Assembly: GCF_021728415.1 (NCBI RefSeq)
Contig: NZ_JAKKDV010000001.1
Location: 124,001 to 188,000, forward strand
Length of the DNA stretch: 64,000 nt
Direction: 5' to 3'
Source: Flaviramulus multivorans
Lineage (GTDB): Bacteria > Bacteroidota > Bacteroidia > Flavobacteriales > Flavobacteriaceae
The translations under genes were made by a program, and so were the position numbers. Shown piece by piece: positions 27,741-36,877 of the stretch; the stretch's first letter is position 1; each line of letters starts with the position of its first letter. The notes under the pieces were generated by a model. That model ran no database searches. It was not told where the DNA came from and saw nothing but the letters and a program-made list of their open reading frames with translations.

Positions 27741-29465
27741 ATGAATATTAATAATCTAAACTCCATTGAAGAAGAATACGATGCTATTGTAGTAGGAACA
27801 GGAATTTCTGGTGGATGGGCTGCAAAAGAGCTTTGTGAAAATGGTTTAAAAACCTTAGTACTAGAAAGAGGAAGAATGGTTAAACATATTGAAGACTATC
27901 CAACCGCTAATTTAGATCCTTGGGATTTACCAAATGGTGGAGTTGCTTCAAGAGAAACCAAAGAGCGTAAATTTAAACAGCATAGAACTGGTTATGTAAC
28001 TCAAGAAGCTCATCAGCATTTTTTTGTAGATGATATAAAACATCCATATAACGAGGACAGACGCTTTGATTGGATTAGAGGGTATCATGTTGGTGGTCGT
28101 TCATTAATGTGGGGAAGACAAAGTTATAGATTAAGCGATATTGATTTTGAAGCAAACAAAAAAGATGGCATTGCAGTTGATTGGCCAGTACGCTATAAAG
28201 ATATTGCTCCTTGGTATGATAAGGTTGAAGAATTTATTGGTGTAAGTGGTGAAAACCTTGGTTTAGAAGTTCTTCCAGATCAAAAGCTTTTAAAGCCAAT
28301 GGAACTTAATTGTGTTGAGGAAAAATTAAAAGCAAAAATAAGTGAAGAGTTTGACGATGGTAGAGTATTAACCATTGGAAGAACTGCACATATAACCGAA
28401 GGCACTAAACCAGGAATGGGTAGAAGTACTTGTCAATACAGAAACAGATGTATGCGAGGTTGTCCGTTTGGATCTTATTTTAGCAGTAATTCATCGACTC
28501 TTCCAGTTGCAGAAGCAACTGGAAACATGACATTGAGACCTAATTCTATAGTGCATGAAGTGGTTTATGATGAAACAACTAAAAAGGCTATTGGTGTTAA
28601 AGTTATTGATGCTGAAACTAAAGAAGTCTTTTTATTTAAAGCCAAAATTATCTTTTTATGTGCATCTGCAATTGCATCAGCAGCAATTCTATTACAATCA
28701 AAATCGGAACGCTTTCCTAACGGATTAGGCAACGATAGTGGTGAATTAGGGCACAACATCATGGATCATCACTTTCATGTAGGAGCAACGGCAGTTGCTA
28801 ATGGATTTGAAGACAAAATCAATAAAGGAAGAAGAGCTAATGGAGTTTACATACCTCGTTTTAGAAATTTAGGAGGAAACACCGACGTTAAAGACTTTAA
28901 AAGAGGTTATGGCTACCAAGGCGGTGCAAGTAGATCGGGACTTTCAGAAATGGTTGCTGAATTAAAATACGGACCAGAATTAAAGGAAGCAATTTTAAAA
29001 CCTGGAGAATGGCGTGTAAATCTGCTTGGATTTGGTGAAACACTACCTGACCATAAAAACAGAATGTATTTAGATTACGATAAGCTAGATGAATGGGGGT
29101 TACCAACTGTAACTTTTGATGCTGATTTTGGTGAAAATGAACTAGCAATGAGAAAAGACATGATGGAACAAGCTGTAAAAATGCTTGAAGCTGCAGGTTT
29201 TAAAGATGTTGAAGGATATGACAATGTTGAAGGCAGAGGTATGGGATTAGGTATTCACGAAATGGGAACAGCACGCATGGGAAGAGACCCAAAAACATCA
29301 GTACTAAACGAATACAACCAAGTTCATGCTTGCAAAAATGTATATGTTACAGATGGTTCGTTTATGACCTCAGCTGCTTGTCATAATCCATCATTAGGCT
29401 ATATGGCTTTTACAGCAAGAGCAGCTAATCATGCTGCAGAACAATTAAAAAAAGGTAACCTTTAA
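27741..29465 (+). CDS. GMC-type FAD-dependent sugar dehydrogenase, large subunit (glucoside 3-dehydrogenase-like)
   Basis: A 574-residue GMC oxidoreductase. The FAD-binding loop VVGTGISGG is at residues 17-25, a GGRSLMWGRQSYR segment follows near 118-130, and the C-terminal HEMGTARMG and CHNPSLGYMAFTARA blocks carry the active-site His and Asn region. Cys231, Cys237 and Cys241 (C-x5-C-x3-C) match the spacing I recall for the iron-sulfur ligands of bacterial FAD glucose dehydrogenase and glucoside 3-dehydrogenase. It has no signal peptide; its partner at 29482 carries a Tat signal, so the pair is likely exported together. Predicted to oxidise C3 of glycosides and pass electrons to the respiratory chain. 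Confidence 0.9.
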   Translation: MNINNLNSIEEEYDAIVVGTGISGGWAAKELCENGLKTLVLERGRMVKHIEDYPTANLDPWDLPNGGVASRETKERKFKQHRTGYVTQEAHQHFFVDDIKHPYNEDRRFDWIRGYHVGGRSLMWGRQSYRLSDIDFEANKKDGIAVDWPVRYKDIAPWYDKVEEFIGVSGENLGLEVLPDQKLLKPMELNCVEEKLKAKISEEFDDGRVLTIGRTAHITEGTKPGMGRSTCQYRNRCMRGCPFGSYFSSNSSTLPVAEATGNMTLRPNSIVHEVVYDETTKKAIGVKVIDAETKEVFLFKAKIIFLCASAIASAAILLQSKSERFPNGLGNDSGELGHNIMDHHFHVGATAVANGFEDKINKGRRANGVYIPRFRNLGGNTDVKDFKRGYGYQGGASRSGLSEMVAELKYGPELKEAILKPGEWRVNLLGFGETLPDHKNRMYLDYDKLDEWGLPTVTFDADFGENELAMRKDMMEQAVKMLEAAGFKDVEGYDNVEGRGMGLGIHEMGTARMGRDPKTSVLNEYNQVHACKNVYVTDGSFMTSAACHNPSLGYMAFTARAANHAAEQLKKGNL

Positions 29466-29481
29466 TTTAAAAAGTTTTAAA

Positions 29482-30099
29482 ATGAAAAGAAGAGACGCAT
29501 TAAAAAATTTAGGATTCGCAACTGGCTTTTTTGTTGCAACTCCAACTTTAGTAAGCTTATTACAAAGTTGTACTAGTGATGTAAAAACTTGGGTGCCTGA
29601 ATTTTTAACTGAAGAACAAGGAGTTGTTTTAACAAAATTAGTAGATATTATTTTACCTAAAACAGAAGGTTTACCATCTGCAACTGAACTCAATGTTCCA
29701 CAATTTATTGATAAATATATCAAGGAAGTTGTTGAAGATGAAGATCAAGCCAATATAAAAACTGCTTTTAATAAGATTATTGGTATTTTAAAACCAAATG
29801 CTGAGGACTCAATAGATGCTGTTACCGAGGAAAACTACAAAGCACTTTTAGACAAATATATGTTGGTTAAAGGAGACGTTGATGAAGAAAGAGAAGCCGA
29901 TTTAGAATCGTTAATTCCAACTAAATCTGAGTTTTTAAATAGTGTAAAAATGATGACTATTGCTGCCTATGTAACAACAGAACAAATTGGTGAAAATGTA
30001 TTGGTTTACGACCCTGTGCCATCTCAATATTATTGTGGTGATTTACAAGAACTAACAGGAGGTAAAGCTTGGTCTTTAGATAACTCATTAGTCATTTAA
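29482..30099 (+). CDS. Gluconate 2-dehydrogenase subunit 3-family protein (Tat-signal small subunit)
   Basis: A 205-residue protein beginning MKRRDALKNLGFATGFFVAT, a twin-arginine-type signal that also carries a possible lipobox (LLQSC). The mature part has the small-subunit pattern: FLTEEQGVVLTKLVDIILP, TEGLPSATELNVPQFID and a C-terminal DPVPSQYYCGDL. It follows the GMC gene by 16 bases, and in this family it is the hitch-hiker exporter and stabiliser of the catalytic flavoprotein. Confidence 0.88.
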   Translation: MKRRDALKNLGFATGFFVATPTLVSLLQSCTSDVKTWVPEFLTEEQGVVLTKLVDIILPKTEGLPSATELNVPQFIDKYIKEVVEDEDQANIKTAFNKIIGILKPNAEDSIDAVTEENYKALLDKYMLVKGDVDEEREADLESLIPTKSEFLNSVKMMTIAAYVTTEQIGENVLVYDPVPSQYYCGDLQELTGGKAWSLDNSLVI

Positions 30100-30112
30100 T
30101 ACAAAAAATTGA

Positions 30113-30904
30113 ATGCGGGTAACCACTAAATATGTATTATTTATTTTATTGATTTCATTTTTTTACAGTTGTAAAAAAGTCGAGAAAAGTAAACCCGAAA
30201 ATTGGACACCGTTATTTAATGGAAAAGATTTAACAGGTTGGACTGCAAAAATTAATGGCTACGAGTTAGGAAATAATTACAATAATACTTTTAGAGTAGA
30301 GAATGGTGCTCTTATTGTTTCTTATGATAGTTATGACAGTTTCACTAATGAATTCGGGCATCTATTTTACGAAACACCTTTTTCAAATTACAAACTTAGA
30401 TTAGAATATAGGTTTGTCGGTGAACAAGTTGAAGGCGGGGAATCTTGGGCTAAAAAAAATAGCGGCATAATGATTCATTGCCAATCTCCTGAAAGCATGC
30501 TTATTAATCAAGGGTTTCCCATTTCTTTGGAAGTTCAATTACTTGGAGGTATTAATGAAAATGAACCGCGGCCATCAGGAAATTTATGTACCCCTGGGAC
30601 TCATGTAATAATGAATAACGAATTAATCACCGAGCATTGTATTCAAGCAGATTGTAAAACTTATTATGACGAAGAATGGATAACCGTTGAAGTTATTGTT
30701 AATAATGATTCTATTACACATTTTATTGATGGTAAATCAGTTATTTCATATTCTAAACCAACTATTGGTGGCGAGTTTTTAGATTCTACTTCAGAAGAAG
30801 TTCAAGCTAAAGAGGGGCAACCTCTAACTGGTGGATATATTTCATTACAGAGTGAAAGTCACCCCATTGAATTCCGAAATATCGAGATACTAGAGCTGAA
30901 ATAG
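30113..30904 (+). CDS. Second DUF1080 (3-keto-glycoside hydrolase family) lipoprotein
   Basis: A 263-residue lipoprotein with signal peptide and lipobox FYSC (Cys20). The mature domain starts NWTPLFNGKDLTGWTAKING and shows the DUF1080 blocks RLEYRFVGEQ, KKNSGIMIHCQSPESM, ISLEVQLLGG and GYISLQSESHPIEFRNIEIL. It is clearly divergent from the 21283 gene, so the two are not a recent duplication and may act on different linkages or steps. It lies 13 bases after the small dehydrogenase subunit, consistent with using its product. Confidence 0.9.
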   Translation: MRVTTKYVLFILLISFFYSCKKVEKSKPENWTPLFNGKDLTGWTAKINGYELGNNYNNTFRVENGALIVSYDSYDSFTNEFGHLFYETPFSNYKLRLEYRFVGEQVEGGESWAKKNSGIMIHCQSPESMLINQGFPISLEVQLLGGINENEPRPSGNLCTPGTHVIMNNELITEHCIQADCKTYYDEEWITVEVIVNNDSITHFIDGKSVISYSKPTIGGEFLDSTSEEVQAKEGQPLTGGYISLQSESHPIEFRNIEILELK

Positions 30905-30929
30905 CTTTTAACCTTTAAAATTATTTAAT

Positions 30930-32378
30930 ATGAGTAAAAAGTCTTTAAATAGCAGGCGTTCCTTCATCAAAAATACCGCTATCACTACTTTAGGCATTTC
31001 CATAATTCCTAGGCACGTAATGGGAAAAGGGTTTATTGCTCCTAGTGATAAACTTAATATCGCTGTTGTAGGAGCGGGCGGTAAAGGATATTCCGACATG
31101 ATGAACGTTTGGAACAACGGTGCAAATAATATTGCTGCCATTTGCGATGTTGATTGGAATAGCGCATCAAGAGCATTTACGCAATTTCCTAAGGCGAAAC
31201 AATTTAAAGATTACAGAAAACTTTTAGATGAAGTAACGGATATAGATGCCATTACAGTTTCAACGCCTGACCATACGCACGCGGTTATAACACTTGCAGC
31301 TATGCAATTAAACAAACATGTTTATGTGCAAAAGCCACTAACCCATAGTATTCACGAAGCTCGAGTTCTTACTGAAGCTGCCAATAAATACAAAATTGTA
31401 ACCCAAATGGGAAATCAAGGAGCTTCAGGGCAAGGTGTAAAAACGATGATAGATTGGTTTGACTCTGGAATAATTGGAACCGTTAATCATGTTGACATTT
31501 GGACCAATAGACCTGTTTGGCCACAAGGCATAAAAACCCCGACAGATAAACCAGCAATCCTTGATAATTTAGATTGGGACACATGGGTTGGTCCTGCGCA
31601 GTGGGTAGATTATCATCCATTATACCATCCTTTTAAATGGCGTGGTTGGTGGAATTTTGGAACTGGAGCCCTTGGTGATATGGGTTGTCATTTAATGGAC
31701 CCACCATATAGGGTTTTAGGACTAGGATATCCTACAGAAGTTGAAAGTAGCGTTGGAGCAGTTTTTACACGTGATTGGACACCAGATTATTACCCCGAAT
31801 CCTGTCCGCCTTCCTCAAGAACACAATTAAAATTTGAAGCCACTGAAAAGAATCCTTCGGAAGTAAAATTAAATTGGACCGACGGTGGTTTGCGACCGTT
31901 CCATCCAGAACTAATTCCTGCGGACCACCCTATAGGTGATGAAGATAGTGCTAATGGCGTTATCATGATAGGTGATAAAGGCATTATGACTTGTGGGACT
32001 TATGGATTAAATCCTAAAGTGTATCTTAATTCAGGTGAAATAATTTTACCAGAAAACAATAATGAAGAAAACAATTCTTTACCTGAAAATGGACATCCTC
32101 ATCAATGGGTTGAAGCTTGTAAAGCAGGTTATGAAAGTGAAGCGCATAAAGCGTTAACTTCTTCCTTTGATTTTGCTGGTCCACTTACGGAATCTATTTT
32201 AATGGGTAATTTAGCCATTAGAAGTTATAATTTAAGAGAGGAAACTAAAAATGGTTTTGAATATCCTGGCCGTAAAAAACTACTTTGGGATGGAGAAAAT
32301 ATGCAAATAACTAATTTTGAACCTGCTAATCAATTTGTTAAAAGAGAATACCGTGAAGGTTGGAAATTAGATTTTTAA
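30930..32378 (+). CDS. Tat-exported Gfo/Idh/MocA-family oxidoreductase
   Basis: A 482-residue protein with a twin-arginine signal (NSRRSFIKNTAITTLGISII), a Rossmann fold LNIAVVGAGGKGYSDMM and the catalytic lysine in VYVQKPLTHSIHEA, where the usual EKP is QKP. The GDMGCHLMDPPYRVLGLGYP block is typical of the exported Bacteroidetes Gfo/Idh subgroup, whose cofactor is carried tightly bound. In such proteins the reaction can be a redox-assisted glycoside cleavage rather than a net oxidation. It ends the plus-strand arm and is followed by a strong terminator. Confidence 0.88.
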   Translation: MSKKSLNSRRSFIKNTAITTLGISIIPRHVMGKGFIAPSDKLNIAVVGAGGKGYSDMMNVWNNGANNIAAICDVDWNSASRAFTQFPKAKQFKDYRKLLDEVTDIDAITVSTPDHTHAVITLAAMQLNKHVYVQKPLTHSIHEARVLTEAANKYKIVTQMGNQGASGQGVKTMIDWFDSGIIGTVNHVDIWTNRPVWPQGIKTPTDKPAILDNLDWDTWVGPAQWVDYHPLYHPFKWRGWWNFGTGALGDMGCHLMDPPYRVLGLGYPTEVESSVGAVFTRDWTPDYYPESCPPSSRTQLKFEATEKNPSEVKLNWTDGGLRPFHPELIPADHPIGDEDSANGVIMIGDKGIMTCGTYGLNPKVYLNSGEIILPENNNEENNSLPENGHPHQWVEACKAGYESEAHKALTSSFDFAGPLTESILMGNLAIRSYNLREETKNGFEYPGRKKLLWDGENMQITNFEPANQFVKREYREGWKLDF

Positions 32379-32403
32379 TACACTAAACTATAATAATCAA
32401 AAA

Positions 32404-32447
32404 ACCCTTTTTAAAGTTTATTTTAAAAAGGGTCTTTCTTTTTTTAA
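32404..32447. terminator. Bidirectional terminator between the Gfo/Idh gene and the azurin gene
   Basis: ACCCTTTTTAAA, a short loop, then TTTAAAAAGGGT, flanked by A-rich and T-rich runs. It serves the plus-strand catabolic operon and the convergent azurin gene. Confidence 0.85.
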
Positions 32448-32456
32448 ATAACTTAT

Positions 32457-32978
32457 TTATTCTACGATAAACTTCCCTTGCATTAAACCAGAATGCCCAG
32501 GAAAACTACATAGAAAGTCGTATGTTCCAGCTTCAGGAGCATCAAACTCGATGGTAGTAACCTGACCTCCTCCAATCATATCGGTATGTGCTATAATATC
32601 TTCAGAATCTTTTGGGATGTATTTATTATCCCTTTCAACGGCTGCCTTAGCTGCAAATTCTGTAAGATTAACGCCTTGCTTAAGTATAACAACATTGTGT
32701 CCCATAACATTAATATCCAGTTTACCTACGTGTCTTAAAGTAAGTTTTACTTTTTGTCCTGCTTTAGCCTTTATTTCCTTAATATTGAACTGCATTAAAT
32801 CATTAGATGTTATCACAATATTAGCAACATCATCACTTGGTTTATTGGTGCTAGTTGTTTCGGAAGTACTTGTTTTTTCATAACTAAATCCTTCTTTCTT
32901 TTTTTCTTCTTTACCTCCACAATTAAACATTAAGGAAGCCAGTAAAATCGTTAAAAATTTTATTTTCATAATTTTCAT
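32457..32978 (-). CDS. Azurin-like type 1 copper lipoprotein
   Basis: A 173-residue protein (170 from a second ATG at 32969) with a signal peptide ending in the lipobox LMFNC, a Ser/Thr-rich linker and a cupredoxin domain. Copper ligands are visible: His in MGHNVV and the C-terminal cluster CSFPGHSGLM (C-x4-H-x3-M), as in azurins. It would act as an electron carrier tethered to a membrane on the periplasmic side. It is not obviously linked to its neighbours, though a cupredoxin near an FAD dehydrogenase could accept its electrons; that is only suggestive. Confidence 0.92.
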   Translation of the reverse strand: MKIMKIKFLTILLASLMFNCGGKEEKKKEGFSYEKTSTSETTSTNKPSDDVANIVITSNDLMQFNIKEIKAKAGQKVKLTLRHVGKLDINVMGHNVVILKQGVNLTEFAAKAAVERDNKYIPKDSEDIIAHTDMIGGGQVTTIEFDAPEAGTYDFLCSFPGHSGLMQGKFIVE

Positions 32979-33010
32979 GTCTATAGTTTTTGTTTAGTTT
33001 AATTTTCGTT

Positions 33011-34603
33011 TTATAATATATAATCAGTGCTTATAAAGTTAGATATTTTTTTCTCTAAAAGTTCATTTAAAATAGCTTTATTGTATTCGTTATCTTTTGA
33101 GGCTACAAAAGTTCTTATTGAAAATGACCTTAAGGCATCATGAACACTCAAGGTTCCATAAGCTGAATCTTTTCTTCCTGTAAATGGGTACACATCTGGT
33201 CCGCGCTGACAAGAACTATTTAAATTAACTCTACAAACCAAATTTACTAATGTATCAATTAATGGCGCTAAGGTGTTTATATTTTTTCCAAATAAACTTA
33301 CTTGCTGTCCATAATTTGACTCTGCCATATCATCTAAAGGCTCTTCAATGTCACTAAAAGACATAACTGGAACTACGGGTCCGAATTGTTCTTCCTTATA
33401 AACTCTCATCTCTTTATTCACCGGGTATAATACCGCTGGAAATATAAAGTTCTCTGTTACTTCTCCACCTTTTTTATTTAATATTTTTGCCCCTTTACTT
33501 TTAGCATCATCAATTAATTCTTGAATATATGCTGGTTTATCAACTTCAGGAAGCGGTGTTAATTTAACTCCTCCTTCCCACGGATTTCCAAATTTAAGGG
33601 CATCCACTTTAGCTGAAAAACGCTTATTAAATTCATCTACAATTGATTCATGCACGTACAAAACTTTTAAAGCTGTACAGCGTTGACCGTTAAATGACAA
33701 CGTACCGGCTATACATTCATTTACTGCTAAATCTAAATCGGCATCAGGCAACACAATTGCCGGATTTTTAGCCTCTAACCCTAAAACCATACGTAACCTA
33801 TTTCCTTTGGGGTGTTGGGATTGCAATGCGTTTGCAGATTTACTATTACCAATTAAAGCTAACACATCAATTTTCCCAGATTGCATAATCGGTGTTGCTA
33901 AAACACGTCCACGGCCATAAATAACATTAACAACACCTTTAGGGAAACTGCTTTGAAAAGCTTCTAGCAAGGGAGAAATAAGTAGTACACCATGTTTAGC
34001 AGGTTTAAAAACCACTGTATTCCCCATTATTAGTGCTGGAATAAGCAAAGTAAAAGTTTCGTTTAATGGATAATTGTAAGGTCCTAGACAAAGAACTACT
34101 CCAAGTGGTCCTCTGCGAATATGCGCATATACCCCATCGCTTTTTTCAAACTTTGCAGAATCTCTGTCAATTTGCTTATACGCTTCAATTGTATCATTAA
34201 TATAGTCAACCGTTCTGTCAAACTCCTTTTCGGAATCTGGTAAATTTTTACCAATTTCCCACATTAAAAGTTTCACAACTTCTTCACGCTTCGTTTTCAT
34301 TTTCGTTACAAACTTTTCCATGCAAGCAATCCTATCAACCACTTTCATTGTTGGCCATAGGCCTTGACCTTTTTCGTAAGCATTTAAAGCTGAATTTAAA
34401 GCCTCCATTGCCTCTTTTTCTTCTAAATCTGGCACTGTACCGAGTAATGTTGGTTTGTAAGTTTTAGTAGAAGATATGGTTGAATAAACCTCGCTAGTTT
34501 TTCCATCCCACTTTTTTAATTCCCCTGAAGCTAGATAACTTTCTTGATTCAAAAGCGATGATATTTTATAAGATTCAGGAATTTCAGTAAAGGGATTTTT
34601 CAT
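33011..34603 (-). CDS. gapN: NADP-dependent non-phosphorylating glyceraldehyde-3-phosphate dehydrogenase
   Basis: A 530-residue aldehyde dehydrogenase. The [18 protein letters not shown] block, the catalytic cysteine in [16 protein letters not shown], the [18 protein letters not shown] segment and the C-terminal [17 protein letters not shown] match the plant and bacterial GapN subgroup, rather than generic aldehyde dehydrogenases. It would oxidise glyceraldehyde 3-phosphate directly to 3-phosphoglycerate, yielding NADPH without ATP. It stands alone, 32 bases before the azurin gene on the same strand and behind the terminator of the ilv operon. Confidence 0.87.
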   Translation of the reverse strand: MKNPFTEIPESYKISSLLNQESYLASGELKKWDGKTSEVYSTISSTKTYKPTLLGTVPDLEEKEAMEALNSALNAYEKGQGLWPTMKVVDRIACMEKFVTKMKTKREEVVKLLMWEIGKNLPDSEKEFDRTVDYINDTIEAYKQIDRDSAKFEKSDGVYAHIRRGPLGVVLCLGPYNYPLNETFTLLIPALIMGNTVVFKPAKHGVLLISPLLEAFQSSFPKGVVNVIYGRGRVLATPIMQSGKIDVLALIGNSKSANALQSQHPKGNRLRMVLGLEAKNPAIVLPDADLDLAVNECIAGTLSFNGQRCTALKVLYVHESIVDEFNKRFSAKVDALKFGNPWEGGVKLTPLPEVDKPAYIQELIDDAKSKGAKILNKKGGEVTENFIFPAVLYPVNKEMRVYKEEQFGPVVPVMSFSDIEEPLDDMAESNYGQQVSLFGKNINTLAPLIDTLVNLVCRVNLNSSCQRGPDVYPFTGRKDSAYGTLSVHDALRSFSIRTFVASKDNEYNKAILNELLEKKISNFISTDYIL

Positions 34604-34754
34604 TTTATCAAGTTTTAAGAAACACTCTATTTAATACCCCTAAATTAATTAAAAATAGACTACAATGAGTGCAAAATCTCTTTGATTTTAAAAGAATGAA
34701 ACGAAAACGATTGCGCCAATTGAGCTAAAAATGAGCAGTCAAATGGCATATTCT

Positions 34755-34796
34755 AAAAAGAAAACTGCCGATACTTTTTTATTAGTATCAGCAGTT
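34755..34796 (-). terminator. Terminator of the ilvDBNC operon
   Basis: On the minus strand AACTGCTGATACT (34796-34784), a short loop, then AGTATCGGCAGTT (34775-34763) and a T-rich tail; a 13-base stem with one G-T type pair, about 50 bases after the ilvC stop. Confidence 0.92.
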
Positions 34797-34842
34797 ATTT
34801 ACTGTTGGTTTAGTAAAAATTTAAGCTTTCCTAAATCACATC

Positions 34843-36318
34843 TTAAACTATTCGTTTCATAGCTGTCATTGAAGCTCTTAAAAAACCACCAATTTTTTCA
34901 ACCGGATGCTCTCTCAATGCTTTGTTCACTTCAATTAATTTAGCGTTATCAACACCTTTGCCATTATCCTTAGCATATGATTTTCCAATCACATCAGTAT
35001 CGACTTTCTTCATGAAATCTTTTAGTAATGGTTTACAAGCGTGGTCGAATAAATAACAACCGTATTCAGCAGTATCTGAAATAACACTATTCATTTCGTA
35101 CAATTTACGTCTTGCAATGGTGTTTGCGATAAGCGGTGTTTCGTGCAGCGATTCGTAGTAAGCAGATGCATCGATAATTCCAGAATCTGTCATAGCTTCA
35201 AACGCCAACTCCACTCCTGCTCTTACCATAGCCACCATTAATACACCGTTATCATAATACTCCTGTTCAGTAATTTCAACGTTTCCAGCTGGTGTTTTTT
35301 CAAACGCCGTTTCTGCCGTGGCAGCTCTCCATCCTAATAAATCTTTATCATCATTAGCCCAGTCTTGCATCATTCCGCTTGAAAATCTACCTTCCATAAT
35401 ATCATCCATATGCTTTTGAAATAACGGACGCATAATATCTTTAAGTTCTTCTGAAAGTTCGAAAGCTTTGATTTTAGCAGGATTAGATAAACGGTCCATC
35501 ATATTAGTAATACCACCATACTTAAGCCCTTCGGTAATAGTTTCCCAACCGTATTGGATTAATTTAGACGCATAACCGGCATCAATTCCTTTTTCAATCA
35601 TTTTATCGAAACACAAGATTGAACCCGTTTGTAACAATCCACAAAGAATAGTTTGCTCTCCCATTAAATCAGATTTAACCTCAGCAACAAATGATGATGC
35701 TAAAACACCAGCTCTATGACCACCCGTAGCAGCGGCATAAGCTTTGGCTTGTGCCCAACCTTTTCCTTCTGGATCGTTTTCTTCATGTACAGCAATTAAT
35801 GTTGGTACACCAAAACCTCTTTTATACTCTTCTCTCACCTCAGTTCCAGGGCATTTCGGTGCAACCATAATAACCGTAAGGTCTTTACGGATTTGCATCC
35901 CTTCCTCAACTATATTAAAACCGTGAGAATAAGAAAGTGTAGCTCCTTTTTTCATTAATGGCATAACAGCTTTCACAACACTCGTGTGCTGTTTATCTGG
36001 TGTTAAGTTTAACACTAAATCCGCCGTTGGAATTAACTCTTCGTAAGTTCCTACTTTAAATCCGTTGTTTGTTGCATTTACAAAAGACGTACGCTTTTCG
36101 GCAATCGCTTGTGGTCTTAATGCATATGAAATATCTAAACCAGAATCTCTCATATTTAAACCTTGGTTAAGCCCCTGAGCACCACAACCTACTACAACAA
36201 TTTTCTTTCCTTTCAAAGCATCTACACCATCTTCAAACTCTGAAGAATCCATAAATCGACATTTCGACAATTGATTTAATTTATCTCTTAACGATAATGT
36301 GTTAAAATAATTTCCCAT
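34843..36318 (-). CDS. ilvC: Ketol-acid reductoisomerase, class II
   Basis: A 491-residue enzyme, about 150 residues longer than the common class I form and so of the enterobacterial/plant class II type. The NADPH fold [20 protein letters not shown], the [21 protein letters not shown] block and the [12 protein letters not shown] catalytic segment are present. It converts acetolactate (and acetohydroxybutyrate) to the dihydroxy acids. It is the last gene of ilvD-ilvB-ilvN-ilvC, 15 bases after ilvN, and is followed by a strong terminator. Confidence 0.96.
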   Translation of the reverse strand: MGNYFNTLSLRDKLNQLSKCRFMDSSEFEDGVDALKGKKIVVVGCGAQGLNQGLNMRDSGLDISYALRPQAIAEKRTSFVNATNNGFKVGTYEELIPTADLVLNLTPDKQHTSVVKAVMPLMKKGATLSYSHGFNIVEEGMQIRKDLTVIMVAPKCPGTEVREEYKRGFGVPTLIAVHEENDPEGKGWAQAKAYAAATGGHRAGVLASSFVAEVKSDLMGEQTILCGLLQTGSILCFDKMIEKGIDAGYASKLIQYGWETITEGLKYGGITNMMDRLSNPAKIKAFELSEELKDIMRPLFQKHMDDIMEGRFSSGMMQDWANDDKDLLGWRAATAETAFEKTPAGNVEITEQEYYDNGVLMVAMVRAGVELAFEAMTDSGIIDASAYYESLHETPLIANTIARRKLYEMNSVISDTAEYGCYLFDHACKPLLKDFMKKVDTDVIGKSYAKDNGKGVDNAKLIEVNKALREHPVEKIGGFLRASMTAMKRIV

Positions 36319-36333
36319 TTTTAATTTTAGTTA

Positions 36334-36867
36334 TTATTGATTATTGAATGCCAAAAGCATTTCAGTTATTTTCATTTCATCTTTTGTTACGGCAATACGA
36401 CCAGCACGAACAAACTGCATAATTCCAAAAACATTTAAGTCGCGTCGTAAGGATTCAATTTCGTTTCTTCTACCCGATTTTTCAAGTACAAAAAACTCTT
36501 TGTTTACAGTGACTATTCTGGCGTTACTTTCTTTAATTATATTTTGAATTTGTGGTTCTTCAAATAGTAAAGCCGATTTAATTTTGAACATACAAGACTC
36601 TGTATAAATAGTGTCTTCATCTTTATGATAGTATGCTCGGATAACTTCAACTTGCTTTTCGAACTGACCTATAATTTTTCTAGCTTGCGATTCTGTAATA
36701 TTTACTACAATTACAAAGCGATTGACACCTTCTATTTCAGACTGTGAGGTTGTTAAACTTTCAATATTAATATGACGACGCTGAAAAATTGCGGATATAC
36801 GATTTAGTAAACCGATATTATTTTCGGTATAAATTGATATGGTAAATGTTTTTATATCTTCGTTCAT
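36334..36867 (-). CDS. ilvN: Acetolactate synthase small (regulatory) subunit
   Basis: A 177-residue ACT-domain protein: FTISIYTENNIGLLNRISAIFQRRHINIESL is the typical valine-binding ACT start, here followed by the second ACT-like half ending in EIESLRRDLNVFGIMQFVRAGR. It confers valine sensitivity on and stabilises IlvB, encoded 10 bases upstream. Confidence 0.94.
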   Translation of the reverse strand: MNEDIKTFTISIYTENNIGLLNRISAIFQRRHINIESLTTSQSEIEGVNRFVIVVNITESQARKIIGQFEKQVEVIRAYYHKDEDTIYTESCMFKIKSALLFEEPQIQNIIKESNARIVTVNKEFFVLEKSGRRNEIESLRRDLNVFGIMQFVRAGRIAVTKDEMKITEMLLAFNNQ

Positions 36868-36877
36868 CTCTCTTAAA

